DNA of 64,000 nt, from positions 372,001-436,000 of the forward strand of contig NZ_CANLNB010000002.1 of NCBI RefSeq assembly GCF_947492455.1, given 5' to 3'. Position numbers and translations under genes: made by a program. The notes under the pieces are model-generated. The model made no database searches, had not been told where the DNA came from, and saw only the letters and a list, made by a program, of their open reading frames with translations. Origin of the DNA: an uncultured Aliiroseovarius sp. GTDB taxonomy: Bacteria; Pseudomonadota; Alphaproteobacteria; Rhodobacterales; Rhodobacteraceae. Shown piece by piece: positions 45,001-54,266 of this stretch (position 1 is its first letter; every line of letters begins with the position of its first letter).

Positions 45001-46689
45001 TCAGGAATGCTCTTCCGCCGCGGTATCTGCAAGCGCGCGGTTGAAGGCTTTCAGTGCATCCACATGGAAGACCGCACCCCACAGTTCGGGCGGATCGCCC
45101 TCGCCTCCCAAGGTCACGACCGGAATATAGGGTTCGCCCGTGGCTTCAAACATCGGCATCACGACTTCCAGAGTGGTGTTGCCATCCACATAGACGCCAG
45201 CCTCGATCAGTTCCCAGCAGTGTTCTTCACCCGCTTTGCGCGCGTGTTCGCGATCTCGCATGACCTGCGCCACGCGGACCGTGGACAGCAGATAAGCCTG
45301 TGGGCCTGCAGCGAGGTGAATGTTGCGACGCTCAAGCTGGGTCAAGAAGAAACTACGGTCGACAAGCTGGCTGGCGAGCGCGGTCGACAGGGACACGGCG
45401 GACATCACGGCGATCCCGGTTTGCCAGTCCCCTGTTAGTTCGAACACGATCATTGTGGTGGAAATCGGAGCACCCAAAACGGCCGCCGCAACGGCGCCCA
45501 TACCTGCCAGAGCATAAAGGGTTTCGGACCCGGAAACGTCTGGAAAGATAGCCGTGGCAATAATCCCGAAGGCCAGTCCGGTCAGCGCGCCCACCATCAG
45601 CGCGGGGGAAAACACCCCGCCCCCCATGCGTCCGGCCATGGTGATGGCCACTGCGGCGACTTTTACCGCTACGAACAGAATCGCAACCCCGGCGGTCAGG
45701 CTTCCCGTCAGCGCTGCCGAGGTGGTTTCGTAGCCCACGCCAATGATGTGCGGGAAGAAGATCGCGATGGCGCCAAGTAGGAACCCCGACAGTGCGGGCC
45801 GCAGAATGCGTGGCAAGCGCAGTCGATTTTGCACCGTGTCACCTAAGTCTTCCGCCCAGAAGATCGAGCGCATCAGGATCACCGCGACGATGCCCGACAC
45901 CAGTCCAAGGATCAGGAACGCGGGGAGCTCGATATAAAAGGCCAGCGTGCCTTCTGCGGGCAAGACGAACTCGGTCACGCCGCCATATTCCAGGCGGTTG
46001 ATCACGGTGCCAGACACGGCGGCGATGGCGATCGGCGCAAAGGCGTGGACGGCGAAGTGGCGCAGCACGACCTCGAGCGCAAAGAGCGCGCCAGCAATGG
46101 GCGCGTTGAAGCTGGCCGAGACGGCACCCGCAACCGCGCAGCCCAGAAGGTCGCGCCCGGTGATCCCATTGGCGTTGATCCGCGCCGAGATCCAGCTGGA
46201 GATCACCGCGGCCAAGTGCACAACCGGACCTTCACGACCCGACGATCCGCCGGTCGACAGTGTGATGAGCGAGGCGAGCGCCGACCCAATACCCGCGCGC
46301 TTTTCCACACGGCCTTCCCAAAGGGCCGCGCCTTCGATCACGTCTGCCACCGCACGCACACGGCCATCATGCGTGAACCAATTTAGGATCAGCCCGACCA
46401 CCAAACCGCCAAAAGTAGGCAGCAGCAAAATCCAGTACCACGGCAGCGTTTCCGCAAAGCTGTGCAAATGGGTCAGATCATCGGTGCCATAAAGGGTCGC
46501 TTGCAAGATCTCGATCCCCTTGCGAAAGCCAAGCGCCGCCGCCCCCGAGGCCACCCCAATGATCAGCGCGATCAACCAGAACTGCATCTGGCTTGGGCCC
46601 TTCTCGACCATCACGCGCCACGCCTCGCGCGTTTTCGCACCCAGAATTTGGATGCGCTCACCCAATATGAATTTTATCTGTTTTATCAT
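45001..46689 (-). CDS. ClC family chloride channel/antiporter with C-terminal CBS region
   Basis: About 562 residues. Around ten membrane segments with the ClC selectivity motifs GSSGREGPVVHLAA (the gating Glu is in REGP) and GMGAVAAAVLGAPIS, then a CBS-type region (about 435-545; TVRVAQVMRDREHA). The Glu at the gate is usual for H+/Cl- exchangers, so an antiporter is somewhat more likely than a channel. I start at ATG 46689; an ATG at 46734 is also possible, and still longer frames would run into the divergent dehydrogenase gene. It is convergent with rsmA across repeat D. Confidence 0.9.
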   Translation of the reverse strand: MIKQIKFILGERIQILGAKTREAWRVMVEKGPSQMQFWLIALIIGVASGAAALGFRKGIEILQATLYGTDDLTHLHSFAETLPWYWILLLPTFGGLVVGLILNWFTHDGRVRAVADVIEGAALWEGRVEKRAGIGSALASLITLSTGGSSGREGPVVHLAAVISSWISARINANGITGRDLLGCAVAGAVSASFNAPIAGALFALEVVLRHFAVHAFAPIAIAAVSGTVINRLEYGGVTEFVLPAEGTLAFYIELPAFLILGLVSGIVAVILMRSIFWAEDLGDTVQNRLRLPRILRPALSGFLLGAIAIFFPHIIGVGYETTSAALTGSLTAGVAILFVAVKVAAVAITMAGRMGGGVFSPALMVGALTGLAFGIIATAIFPDVSGSETLYALAGMGAVAAAVLGAPISTTMIVFELTGDWQTGIAVMSAVSLSTALASQLVDRSFFLTQLERRNIHLAAGPQAYLLSTVRVAQVMRDREHARKAGEEHCWELIEAGVYVDGNTTLEVVMPMFEATGEPYIPVVTLGGEGDPPELWGAVFHVDALKAFNRALADTAAEEHS

Positions 46690-46765
46690 TGCGCTGCGCG
46701 TGTAGAACCCTTCCAATGGTCCTTCATTTACCATAAGTTGTTCCGGTTTCTCAGGGGAGGATGGG

Positions 46766-48142
46766 ATGGCCATCGACACCGCGTTCACCGAGCTTTCGTC
46801 ATTTCTAGGCGATCGTATCAGCCGGTCCAAGCCTGTTCTGGATCAACATGGCGGGTCCGAGACTCATTTTCGCCCTGCCCCGCCCGATATTGTGGTTTGG
46901 CCCGAGAACACCAATGAAGTCAGTAAGATCCTGAAAGTTTGCAGCCAAGCAGGATTGCCGGTGATCCCGTTCGGGGCGGGAACGTCTTTGGAAGGGCATA
47001 CAAGTGCCGCGCAGGGAGGTGTCTGTCTGGACATGACGCGGATGAACCGGGTGCTGTCACAAGACCCGGGCGACATGATTGCGGTGGTTCAGCCGGGGCT
47101 GACCCGCGAAGAGCTTAACCATGAATTGCGCACGCTTGGCGTGTTCTTCCCGGTCGATCCCGGCGCGAACGCTTCGCTGGGCGGCATGGCAGCGACCCGG
47201 GCATCGGGTACAACAACGGTACGCTATGGGTCGATGCGCCAGAACGTGCTGGGCCTGACCGTGGTGCTGGCCGATGGGCGGGTGATCCGCACCGGCTCGC
47301 GCGCGGCGAAATCATCCTCCGGCTATGATCTGACGGCGCTGTTTCTGGGCTCGGAAGGCACGTTGGGGATCATCACCGAACTGACCTTGCGCCTGCATGG
47401 CCAGCCCGAAGAAATCCGCGCAGGGATCTGTCCGTTTCCCAACATGGCTTCGGCCGTGGAGGCAGTACAGCAGGTGATCCAGATGGGGCTTGCCGTCGCG
47501 CGGATCGAGTTCGTAGACGACGCCACAGCCCGCGCGTTCAACCAATATGCCGGGACCGAGATGGACGAATGCCCGCATCTGCTGGTGGAATTCCACGGCA
47601 GCAGCACCACCGTGACCGAAGACAGCGATATTTTCCGCGAAATCGCGCGCGATTTTGGCGCGGCAGGCTATGAACACGCCACCAAAACCGAGGATCGCAA
47701 CGCACTGTGGAAGATCCGCCATCACGCTTTCTATGCGGTGCAAAGCCTGCGCCCCGGCGCACGGGCCTTGGTCACCGATATTTGCGTGCCGATCTCAAAG
47801 CTTGCGCAGGCGGTGGAAGAGACGCGTGCGGATATCGAGGCATCCACGATCCCCGGTCCTATTCTGGGCCATGTGGGCGACGGCAATTTCCATGCCATTC
47901 TCTTGATCGACCCCGACAGCCCGTCAGAGATGGCCGAGGCAAAGGCGCTTGCCGAACGGATGAGCCGCCGGGCGTTGAGCTATGAGGGCACCATCACAGG
48001 GGAACATGGCGTGGGCATGGGCAAGCTGCACCTGATGGAAGAGGAACATGGGGACGGTTGGGCGTTGATGGGGGATATCAAGACCGCGCTTGATCCCGAC
48101 AACATCCTGAACCCCGGAAAGCTGGTTCCCCCGCGAAACTAA
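46766..48142 (+). CDS. FAD-linked hydroxyacid dehydrogenase (GlcD/D-lactate dehydrogenase type)
   Basis: 458 residues. FAD-binding PCMH domain with VIPFGAGTSLEGH and GGMAATRASGTTTVRYG, then the FAD oxidase C-terminal domain with GHVGDGNFHAIL and TGEHGVGMGK. These are common to D-lactate dehydrogenase (cytochrome) and glycolate oxidase GlcD. No GlcE or GlcF follows, so a single-subunit D-2-hydroxyacid dehydrogenase is more likely. Substrate uncertain. It ends 2 bp before the convergent recN stop. Confidence 0.88.
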   Translation: MAIDTAFTELSSFLGDRISRSKPVLDQHGGSETHFRPAPPDIVVWPENTNEVSKILKVCSQAGLPVIPFGAGTSLEGHTSAAQGGVCLDMTRMNRVLSQDPGDMIAVVQPGLTREELNHELRTLGVFFPVDPGANASLGGMAATRASGTTTVRYGSMRQNVLGLTVVLADGRVIRTGSRAAKSSSGYDLTALFLGSEGTLGIITELTLRLHGQPEEIRAGICPFPNMASAVEAVQQVIQMGLAVARIEFVDDATARAFNQYAGTEMDECPHLLVEFHGSSTTVTEDSDIFREIARDFGAAGYEHATKTEDRNALWKIRHHAFYAVQSLRPGARALVTDICVPISKLAQAVEETRADIEASTIPGPILGHVGDGNFHAILLIDPDSPSEMAEAKALAERMSRRALSYEGTITGEHGVGMGKLHLMEEEHGDGWALMGDIKTALDPDNILNPGKLVPPRN

Positions 48143-48144
48143 GC

Positions 48145-49797
48145 TCACCCCGCCAACAGCTCTTTCGCCGCGGCCTTGGCGGCGTCGGTGATCGTATCGC
48201 CCGAGATCATCCGCGCGATCTCGTCCACGCGCTGATCAGATGACAAGGGCGATACGGTGGATAGCGTGACCCCATCCATCACCGCTTTGCTAACACGCCA
48301 ATGATGCCCACCAAGGGCAGCCACCTGCGGGCTGTGGGTCACGACCAGCACCTGCCCGGCACTGGCGAGATCGGCCAGACGGCGGCCGACGGCATCGGCA
48401 GTGGCGCCGCCGACCCCACGGTCAATCTCGTCAAAAATCATAGTCAGGCCGGTCGCGTCGCGCGTCAGGCAGACCTTCAGGGCCAACAGAAAACGGCTAA
48501 GCTCACCGCCCGAGGCGATTTTATTCAACGGTCCCGAGGGCGCGCCGGGGTTGGTCGCGACAGTGAAGGTGACCGCATCCACGCCATCCGGGCCAGGTTC
48601 CGCTGCAGTAATGTCCGTCGTGAACACAGCGCGCTCCATCTTGAGCGGCGCGAGTTCCGCCCCCATCGCCTGATCCAGCCGAGTGGCGGCGTCATGGCGC
48701 GCCGTGGACAGCGCTTGCGCCGCAGTATCATACCGCGCGCGCGCGTCAGCTAGCGCAGCCTCAAGCCCCGCAATTTCATCGGCCCCAGCGTCCAAAGCTG
48801 CCAACCGCCCGCGTAGATCTACGGCGAACACCCCCAGTTCGTCCGGGGTTGTCTGATGCTTACGCGCCATAGCGCGGATGGCAAAGAGGCGCTCTTCCAC
48901 CTGCTCCAGTTCGTGCGGGTTGAAAGACAGGCTGTCCATCGCGGCTTCCACGCCTGACACAGCCTCGCCCAGTTCATCCAACGCACGGCTGAGCGCAGCA
49001 ATCGGGGCGTCCAACACGTCGCCGGCTTGCTCTGCCGCGCCTTCCAGCCAACGCAACGCGTCGCCAAGGCGCGCCTCGGCCCCCTCGCCCACGCCTAGCG
49101 CCTGATGCGCACGCGAGATGTCTTCGCCGATCCGCTCGGCCCCTTGCATCAGGCGGCGGCGCGCGTCCAGCTCGGCATCTTCTCCGGGCTGCGGGTCTAG
49201 GCTGTCCAGCTCTTCCACAGCATGGCGCAGAAACTCTTCCTCGGCCTTCGCGGCGTCAATCCGCGCCCGCGCCTCGTCCAAGGTCTTCGACGCCTGCGCA
49301 ACGCCCCGCCACGCGGTTTTCGTCGCATCGACCGAGCCACCCAGCCCGGCAAATTCGTCCAGCAATTGCCGGTGCACACGCGGGTTCAAAAGCCCCTTGT
49401 CGTCCTGCTGGCCATGCAGTTCCACCAGCGTATCGGACAAGGCGCGCAGCACCTCGCCACTGGCACGGCGGTCATTCACCCACGCGGTCTTGCGCCCGTC
49501 CGAGCGGTTGACCCGGCGCAGCACAAGTTCGTCATCGGCAGGGATCCCGGCGTCGTCCAACACAGTACGGGCGGGGTGATCGTCGGGCAGGTCAAACACC
49601 GCGACAACCTCGCCCTGATCGGCGCCTGTGCGCACCAAATCGGCGCGGCCACGCCACCCAAGCACAAAGCCCAGACTGTCCAGAAGAATGGATTTACCGG
49701 CACCGGTTTCGCCAGTCAGCACGTTTAGGCCCGGCTGGAACTCAAGCTCCAACCGGTCGATGATCAGCATATCCCGAATGTCCAGAGACCGTAGCAT
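48145..49797 (-). CDS. recN: DNA repair protein RecN
   Basis: 550 residues. SMC-like ATPase halves: N-terminal LNVLTGETGAGKSILLDSLG and C-terminal ASGGELSRFLLALK and MIFDEIDRGVGG, joined by long coiled coils (about 155-370). It holds broken DNA ends or sister chromatids together in recombinational repair. It is 60 bp downstream of bamD on the same strand, the bamD-recN order common in alphaproteobacteria. Confidence 0.96.
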   Translation of the reverse strand: MLRSLDIRDMLIIDRLELEFQPGLNVLTGETGAGKSILLDSLGFVLGWRGRADLVRTGADQGEVVAVFDLPDDHPARTVLDDAGIPADDELVLRRVNRSDGRKTAWVNDRRASGEVLRALSDTLVELHGQQDDKGLLNPRVHRQLLDEFAGLGGSVDATKTAWRGVAQASKTLDEARARIDAAKAEEEFLRHAVEELDSLDPQPGEDAELDARRRLMQGAERIGEDISRAHQALGVGEGAEARLGDALRWLEGAAEQAGDVLDAPIAALSRALDELGEAVSGVEAAMDSLSFNPHELEQVEERLFAIRAMARKHQTTPDELGVFAVDLRGRLAALDAGADEIAGLEAALADARARYDTAAQALSTARHDAATRLDQAMGAELAPLKMERAVFTTDITAAEPGPDGVDAVTFTVATNPGAPSGPLNKIASGGELSRFLLALKVCLTRDATGLTMIFDEIDRGVGGATADAVGRRLADLASAGQVLVVTHSPQVAALGGHHWRVSKAVMDGVTLSTVSPLSSDQRVDEIARMISGDTITDAAKAAAKELLAG

Positions 49798-49857
49798 TCT
49801 AAGCCTCGTCAGCGCCTGGCCCGAAAACCGTCCGGCGGGCCATATGGCCCAGCCAGA

Positions 49858-50778
49858 TCAGAGCCATTCGCCCTTGATCATCTGACGATGCACCTGACGC
49901 AGCCAGCTGTTGCCCTTGGCTTCTGGCTTCAAACCGCGATTGGTCAGCAGGCGATAGCTGTCTTCATACCAGTCGGTCGACTGGAAGTTGTGCCCCAGAA
50001 TCGCGCCAGCCGTCTGTGCTTCGCCTTCCAGCCCCAGCGACAAATACGCTTCGACCAAACGATGCAGAGCCTCGGCCACATGGGTGGTGGTCTGGAACTG
50101 CTCGACCACGACGCGGAAGCGGTTGATCGAGGCAGAATAGTGCTTGCGCTTCAGATAGTAGCGCCCGATTTCCATTTCCTTGGCTGCCAGATGGTCAAAG
50201 GCCAGATCAAACTTCAAGATCGCCGACTTGGCGTATTCGCTGTCAGGATACCGTTCGATCACTGTGCGCAGGGCCTGCAACGCTTGGAAGGTCAGGCCTT
50301 GGTCGCGGCCAATCAGGTCGATCTGGTCGTAATAGCTGATCGCCAGAATGTACTGCGCATAGGCTGCGTCTTCGTCACCCGGATAAGTGTCGATATAGCG
50401 CTGCGCCGTAGAGCGGGCCAATTCGTATTCTTTGTCCTTGTGGTGCGAAAACGCCTGCATGATCAGCGCGCGCTTGGCCCATTCGGAATAGGGGTACAGG
50501 CGTTCAACCTCGCCAAACCACTTGGCCGCGTCGTCCGGCTTTCCTTTCTCAAGGTCATATTCGCCGCGCTTGAAGATTTCTTCAGCGCTCCACTGATCAA
50601 TCGGGCGTTTCTCGACACGAGAGCCGAAGATCCCGCGGTTCGGATCGCCACCGCCGAATCCCGAGCTTCCGCCCAGACTTCCGAATCCCAAGCTGCCCGA
50701 GCCGCCACCGCAGCCTGTCAAAACCAAGCCGGATACCAATGCAATGCTAACGGATTTGCCCAATTTCACGCGGATCAT
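49858..50778 (-). CDS. bamD: Outer-membrane assembly lipoprotein BamD
   Basis: 306 residues from the ATG at 50778. The lipoprotein signal ends in LVLTGCGGG (Cys about residue 23), followed by a Gly/Ser-rich linker and five TPR-like repeats (EIFKRGEYDLEKGKPDDAAKWF; DEDAAYAQYILAISYYDQID). It is the essential BamA partner in the BAM complex. The longer frame upstream has no signal and is rejected. It lies between lpxC and recN. Confidence 0.94.
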   Translation of the reverse strand: MIRVKLGKSVSIALVSGLVLTGCGGGSGSLGFGSLGGSSGFGGGDPNRGIFGSRVEKRPIDQWSAEEIFKRGEYDLEKGKPDDAAKWFGEVERLYPYSEWAKRALIMQAFSHHKDKEYELARSTAQRYIDTYPGDEDAAYAQYILAISYYDQIDLIGRDQGLTFQALQALRTVIERYPDSEYAKSAILKFDLAFDHLAAKEMEIGRYYLKRKHYSASINRFRVVVEQFQTTTHVAEALHRLVEAYLSLGLEGEAQTAGAILGHNFQSTDWYEDSYRLLTNRGLKPEAKGNSWLRQVHRQMIKGEWL

Positions 50779-50976
50779 AACCGGTGCTACCCCAACTGTT
50801 GTCTGCCGAGTGAATAATTCCGGCATCTTCCAGCAAGTCCTAGCACAGAAATTTTGAAGGCAAAATGGTTTGCACAGCAAAATTCAACGATGTTGGAAGA
50901 GTTTATCTGAAAGCGGCACCGTTTCGCGGGTGCATCAAGAAGGGCGCCGCTATTGTGCAGCCGCTAAGTGGTCCGA

Positions 50977-51897
50977 TTAGGCTGTCATTGGCAGGTCGGA
51001 ACGACACACGCCCACACCGGGCAGCTTGCCTGCATCCTGATGATCGCATTCCACCAGACGCCATGCGCCGGGGGTATCGAACAGGGTGCGCAGCAGATTG
51101 TTGGTCATGGCGTGACCGGCGCGGTGACCAACATAGCGGGCGCGCAACGGTGCGCCTGCAAGGGCCAGATCGCCTAGGGCGTCGAGCATCTTGTGACGCA
51201 CGGCCTCGTCATCGTGGCGCAGACCACCAGGCGACAAAACCTGATCGCCATCGACAACGACTGCGTTTTCATAGGTGCCGCCAAGGGCCAACCCTGCTTT
51301 GTGCATCGCGTCTACATCGGCCTGACGGCAGAACGTCCGGCAATCCGACAGCTCGCGCACGAAATTGCCGTTGGACATGTCCAAGCTCATTTCTTGCGTT
51401 CCAATGGCGGCATCGGGGAACGAGATATGGAAGTCGATCTGGAAACCGTCCGACGGCTCCAGCCGCGCCCAAGCCTCGCCATCGCGGTATTCCACTGGCT
51501 TCAGAACCTCGATCACACGCACTGGCGCCGCCAGTTCGCGTTGACCGGCCTTGATCAGCCCATCCACGAACCGCGCCGCGCTGCCGTCCATGATCGGCAC
51601 TTCGGGGCCGTCGATCTCGATCAACGCGTTGTGGATACCACAGCCTGCAAGGGCTGCCATGATGTGCTCGATGGTGCGCACTTCAACGCCTGCGTCGTTG
51701 CGGATGACCGTACACAGAGGCGATGGCACGCCCGAGGCCCAATGGACCGAGATCAAGTTGTCCCGATCTTCCACGTCTGTGCGTTTGAACCAGATGCCAT
51801 ATTCAGCCGAGGCGGGTTGAACCTTCATGCGAACCGGGCGTCCGGAATGCAGTCCAGTGCCGTTGAAACTGACTGTGCTGGCTACTGTGGTTTGCAC
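50977..51897 (-). CDS. lpxC: UDP-3-O-acyl-N-acetylglucosamine deacetylase LpxC
   Basis: 306 residues. Zinc ligands in VRTIEHIMAALAG and DALGDLALAG-HRAGHAMTNN, with the N-terminal TVASTVSFNGTGLHSGRPV. It commits UDP-acyl-GlcNAc to lipid A synthesis. Its position between ftsZ and bamD is standard. The long region upstream (51898-52377) holds the ftsZ terminator and probably the lpxC promoter. Confidence 0.97.
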   Translation of the reverse strand: MQTTVASTVSFNGTGLHSGRPVRMKVQPASAEYGIWFKRTDVEDRDNLISVHWASGVPSPLCTVIRNDAGVEVRTIEHIMAALAGCGIHNALIEIDGPEVPIMDGSAARFVDGLIKAGQRELAAPVRVIEVLKPVEYRDGEAWARLEPSDGFQIDFHISFPDAAIGTQEMSLDMSNGNFVRELSDCRTFCRQADVDAMHKAGLALGGTYENAVVVDGDQVLSPGGLRHDDEAVRHKMLDALGDLALAGAPLRARYVGHRAGHAMTNNLLRTLFDTPGAWRLVECDHQDAGKLPGVGVCRSDLPMTA

Positions 51898-52377
51898 GTG
51901 GCGCCTCTTTCATTGCCTCGGTTCGGTTGCGGTGCCCTGCCCTTTCGGAGGCCTCGCAGAAATGCTGTCGCGCGCGGGAAAAGCTCAAACCTTTCAGGTG
52001 ATGGTCTTCGCATTTTCGACCCTCTCGGGGTGCGCACCAATCACGTGTGACTGGTGGTATTGTGGGTAATCCTGAGAGGAGTTAATCACAATTCAAACCT
52101 CTGTAACGGATTGTAACATGACCTGTAACATGCGCAAAAATCCGCCCACACCGCAAAATCTGAATCTATCCAACTGTTATCATTAGGTTTTCGCTGACAC
52201 CCAAGCACACACACCTACCACCGCAGGCTTCGGAAATTCCGGCAATATTTCGCAAATGAAACATAAACGAAGATTAACAAACCGCGCGACCCAAGGTGAA
52301 TCGCCCCCCTTAAACGCGAAAAAACCGCCGCGCATTTCTGCGCAGCGGTCTGTTTTTCCAAAGGCTTTACCCGGGTC
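51898..52377. other. 480-bp intergenic region between ftsZ and lpxC
   Basis: No convincing gene. It holds the ftsZ terminator (52319-52349), a near-perfect 22-bp palindrome CACCAATCAC-GT-GTGACTGGTG with one mismatch (52035-52056), and TGTAAC three times as direct repeats (52102, 52112, 52124) within 28 bp. A TTAA-N7-TCAA near 52082-52096 is a weak CtrA-like site. Sites of this kind would act on lpxC; none is proven. Confidence 0.5.
52319..52349 (-). terminator. Intrinsic terminator of the ftsQAZ run
   Basis: Read on the minus strand: ACCGCTGCGCA, loop GAAA, TGCGCGGCGGT (one T-G pair) and a T run. It ends about 60 bp after the ftsZ stop. A GAAA tetraloop with an 11-bp stem makes it very stable. 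Confidence 0.92.
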
Positions 52378-54036
52378 TTAGTTGGCCTGACGGCGCAGGA
52401 ACGCGGGGATCTCGACTTTGTCTTGCTCGGGATCAGCAGCGGGTGCCTGATGTTGCACCGGCTGTTCGCTTTGCACCGGAGGCTGCGAGCGGGCTGTTCC
52501 ATCGGCAGCGCCCGAACCCGTCATGCGGTTGATCAGCGAGTTGATGCCAAAGCGGGCTTTTTCCTGCGGAGCAGCAGCGGGCTGTGCGGGCGCGGCCGGT
52601 TGGGCCGGTTGACCTGCGCGCGGCTGGTTCTGCACGGCAGCTTGCAGGCGCGCCATCGCCTCGGGCGACGGGGTGCCAGGTGCGGCCGGCTTGGGTGCCA
52701 CGAACTGCGCCACGGCGGGTTCCTCGACGAAACGGGTATCCACGGCCTCTTCTTCGCGCGGCTGATAGACCGGCGGGGGCACATCGCCACCAGCGGTTTC
52801 AGCTGGGAAGCTGTTGTCATACGCGGCCTCAGGAGCCGCAGCTTCCGCCGGCTGTTCCATATCGCCGAAAAGCGACGGTTCAGCAGGAGCTTCTGCAACT
52901 TCTTCTGTCATCGGGGCGGGTGCTTCAGCTTGCACAGGCGCGGCGTCGATCTCGGCTGCGGCAGCAACAGCAGCGGGTGCTTCCGCTTCCATCTTCTGCT
53001 CAACTTCGATCGGCGACTGCAGCGGCTGGGCCAGCGTGCGACGCGGCACCGGGATGTCCAGCGGAACGTCCGAGGCGTCGATGCCGGTGGCCACAACGGA
53101 CACGCGCATGGCGCCATCCAGGCTGTCATCCAGCGTCGAACCAACGATGATGTTGGCCTCGGGATCCACTTCTTCGCGGATGCGGTTGGCTGCTTCGTCC
53201 AGTTCGAACAGGGTCAGGTCGTAGCCGCCGGTGATGTTGATCAACACACCTTTCGCGCCACGCAGGCTGATTTCGTCCAAGAGCGGGTTGGCGATGGCCT
53301 TCTCGGCTGCCTGAACCGCGCGATCTTCGCCGGTGCTTTCGCCGGTGCCCATCATGGCCTTGCCCATCTCGTCCATTACGGCACGCACGTCCGCGAAGTC
53401 GAGGTTGATCAGGCCGGGACGAACCATCAGGTCCGTGACACCCTTAACACCTTGATACAGAACGTCATCTGCCATCGAGAACGCCTCGGTGAAGGTCGTC
53501 TTCTCGTTCGCCAGACGGAACAGGTTCTGGTTCGGAATAATGATCAGCGTATCGACCATTTTCTGCAGGGCTTCGACACCGTCTTCCGCCTGCTTCATGC
53601 GCTTGGCGCCTTCGAACTGGAAGGGTTTGGTGACAACACCCACAGTCAGCACGCCCAGCTCACGGGCGGCCTGTGCGATGATCGGGGCCGCGCCAGTACC
53701 GGTGCCGCCGCCCATACCAGCGGTGATGAAGCACATATGCGCGCCCGCCAGATGGTCTACGATCTGTTCAATGCTTTCTTCCGCCGCGGCTGCGCCTACC
53801 GTGGCACGGGCACCTGCGCCCAGACCTTCGGTGACCTTCACACCCATCTGGATGCGGTCCGCTGCGCGCGAGTGCTGAAGCGCCTGCGCATCGGTGTTTG
53901 CTACGACAAATTCTACGCCCTCGAGTTCTTTCTCGATCATGTTGTTGACGGCGTTGCCTCCAGCACCGCCTACGCCAAACACTGTGATACGAGGTTTCAA
54001 CTCTTCCTGACCGGGCATGGTAAGGTTCAAAGTCAT
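52378..54036 (-). CDS. ftsZ: Cell division GTPase FtsZ
   Basis: 552 residues. GTPase core (about 1-320) with the tubulin loop [11 protein letters not shown] and the T7-loop region [14 protein letters not shown] long Ala/Pro/Glu-rich linker (about 330-535) follows, and the conserved C-terminal peptide EIPAFLRRQ closes the protein; this peptide binds FtsA and other Z-ring partners. The linker is long, as in other alphaproteobacteria. It has its own 230-bp upstream region, so it probably has a promoter besides read-through from ftsQA. Confidence 0.98.
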   Translation of the reverse strand: MTLNLTMPGQEELKPRITVFGVGGAGGNAVNNMIEKELEGVEFVVANTDAQALQHSRAADRIQMGVKVTEGLGAGARATVGAAAAEESIEQIVDHLAGAHMCFITAGMGGGTGTGAAPIIAQAARELGVLTVGVVTKPFQFEGAKRMKQAEDGVEALQKMVDTLIIIPNQNLFRLANEKTTFTEAFSMADDVLYQGVKGVTDLMVRPGLINLDFADVRAVMDEMGKAMMGTGESTGEDRAVQAAEKAIANPLLDEISLRGAKGVLINITGGYDLTLFELDEAANRIREEVDPEANIIVGSTLDDSLDGAMRVSVVATGIDASDVPLDIPVPRRTLAQPLQSPIEVEQKMEAEAPAAVAAAAEIDAAPVQAEAPAPMTEEVAEAPAEPSLFGDMEQPAEAAAPEAAYDNSFPAETAGGDVPPPVYQPREEEAVDTRFVEEPAVAQFVAPKPAAPGTPSPEAMARLQAAVQNQPRAGQPAQPAAPAQPAAAPQEKARFGINSLINRMTGSGAADGTARSQPPVQSEQPVQHQAPAADPEQDKVEIPAFLRRQAN

Positions 54037-54266
54037 GATTTTTCCGCCTGTATAGGTCTGCGCCGCTTCGATGTGCCCCGAAGGCGGCTGGTATGTTGTT
54101 ATCCCGACTGAATCGTCGGTGACTGCCTCTTTTTTTCCATATTACCTCAAAACTGCAGGGTTCGTCACGCCCTAAAGGCGCGATTCACCGCAAAATATTG
54201 AGGAAATATGAAGGATTTAAGCAGGATTTCGCCGAAGACACAGCATGTTGCGGTGCGGCACGAGAC
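54037..54266 (-). promoter_or_regulatory. Region between ftsA and ftsZ, likely ftsZ promoter
   Basis: 230 bp without a gene. It contains two GANTC sequences, GAATC at 54110-54114 and GATTC at 54182-54186, the CcrM target in alphaproteobacteria. The first lies in a small dyad CCGAC-TGAATC-GTCGG. Cell-cycle control of ftsZ through methylation is known in Caulobacter; whether it applies here is inference. Confidence 0.4.

Noticed and set aside
52423-54111. A 562-codon open frame on the plus strand opposite ftsZ
   Set aside because: It is the mirror of a high-GC coding sequence; the product is rich in His, Gly and Arg with no domain, and ftsZ is beyond doubt on the other strand.
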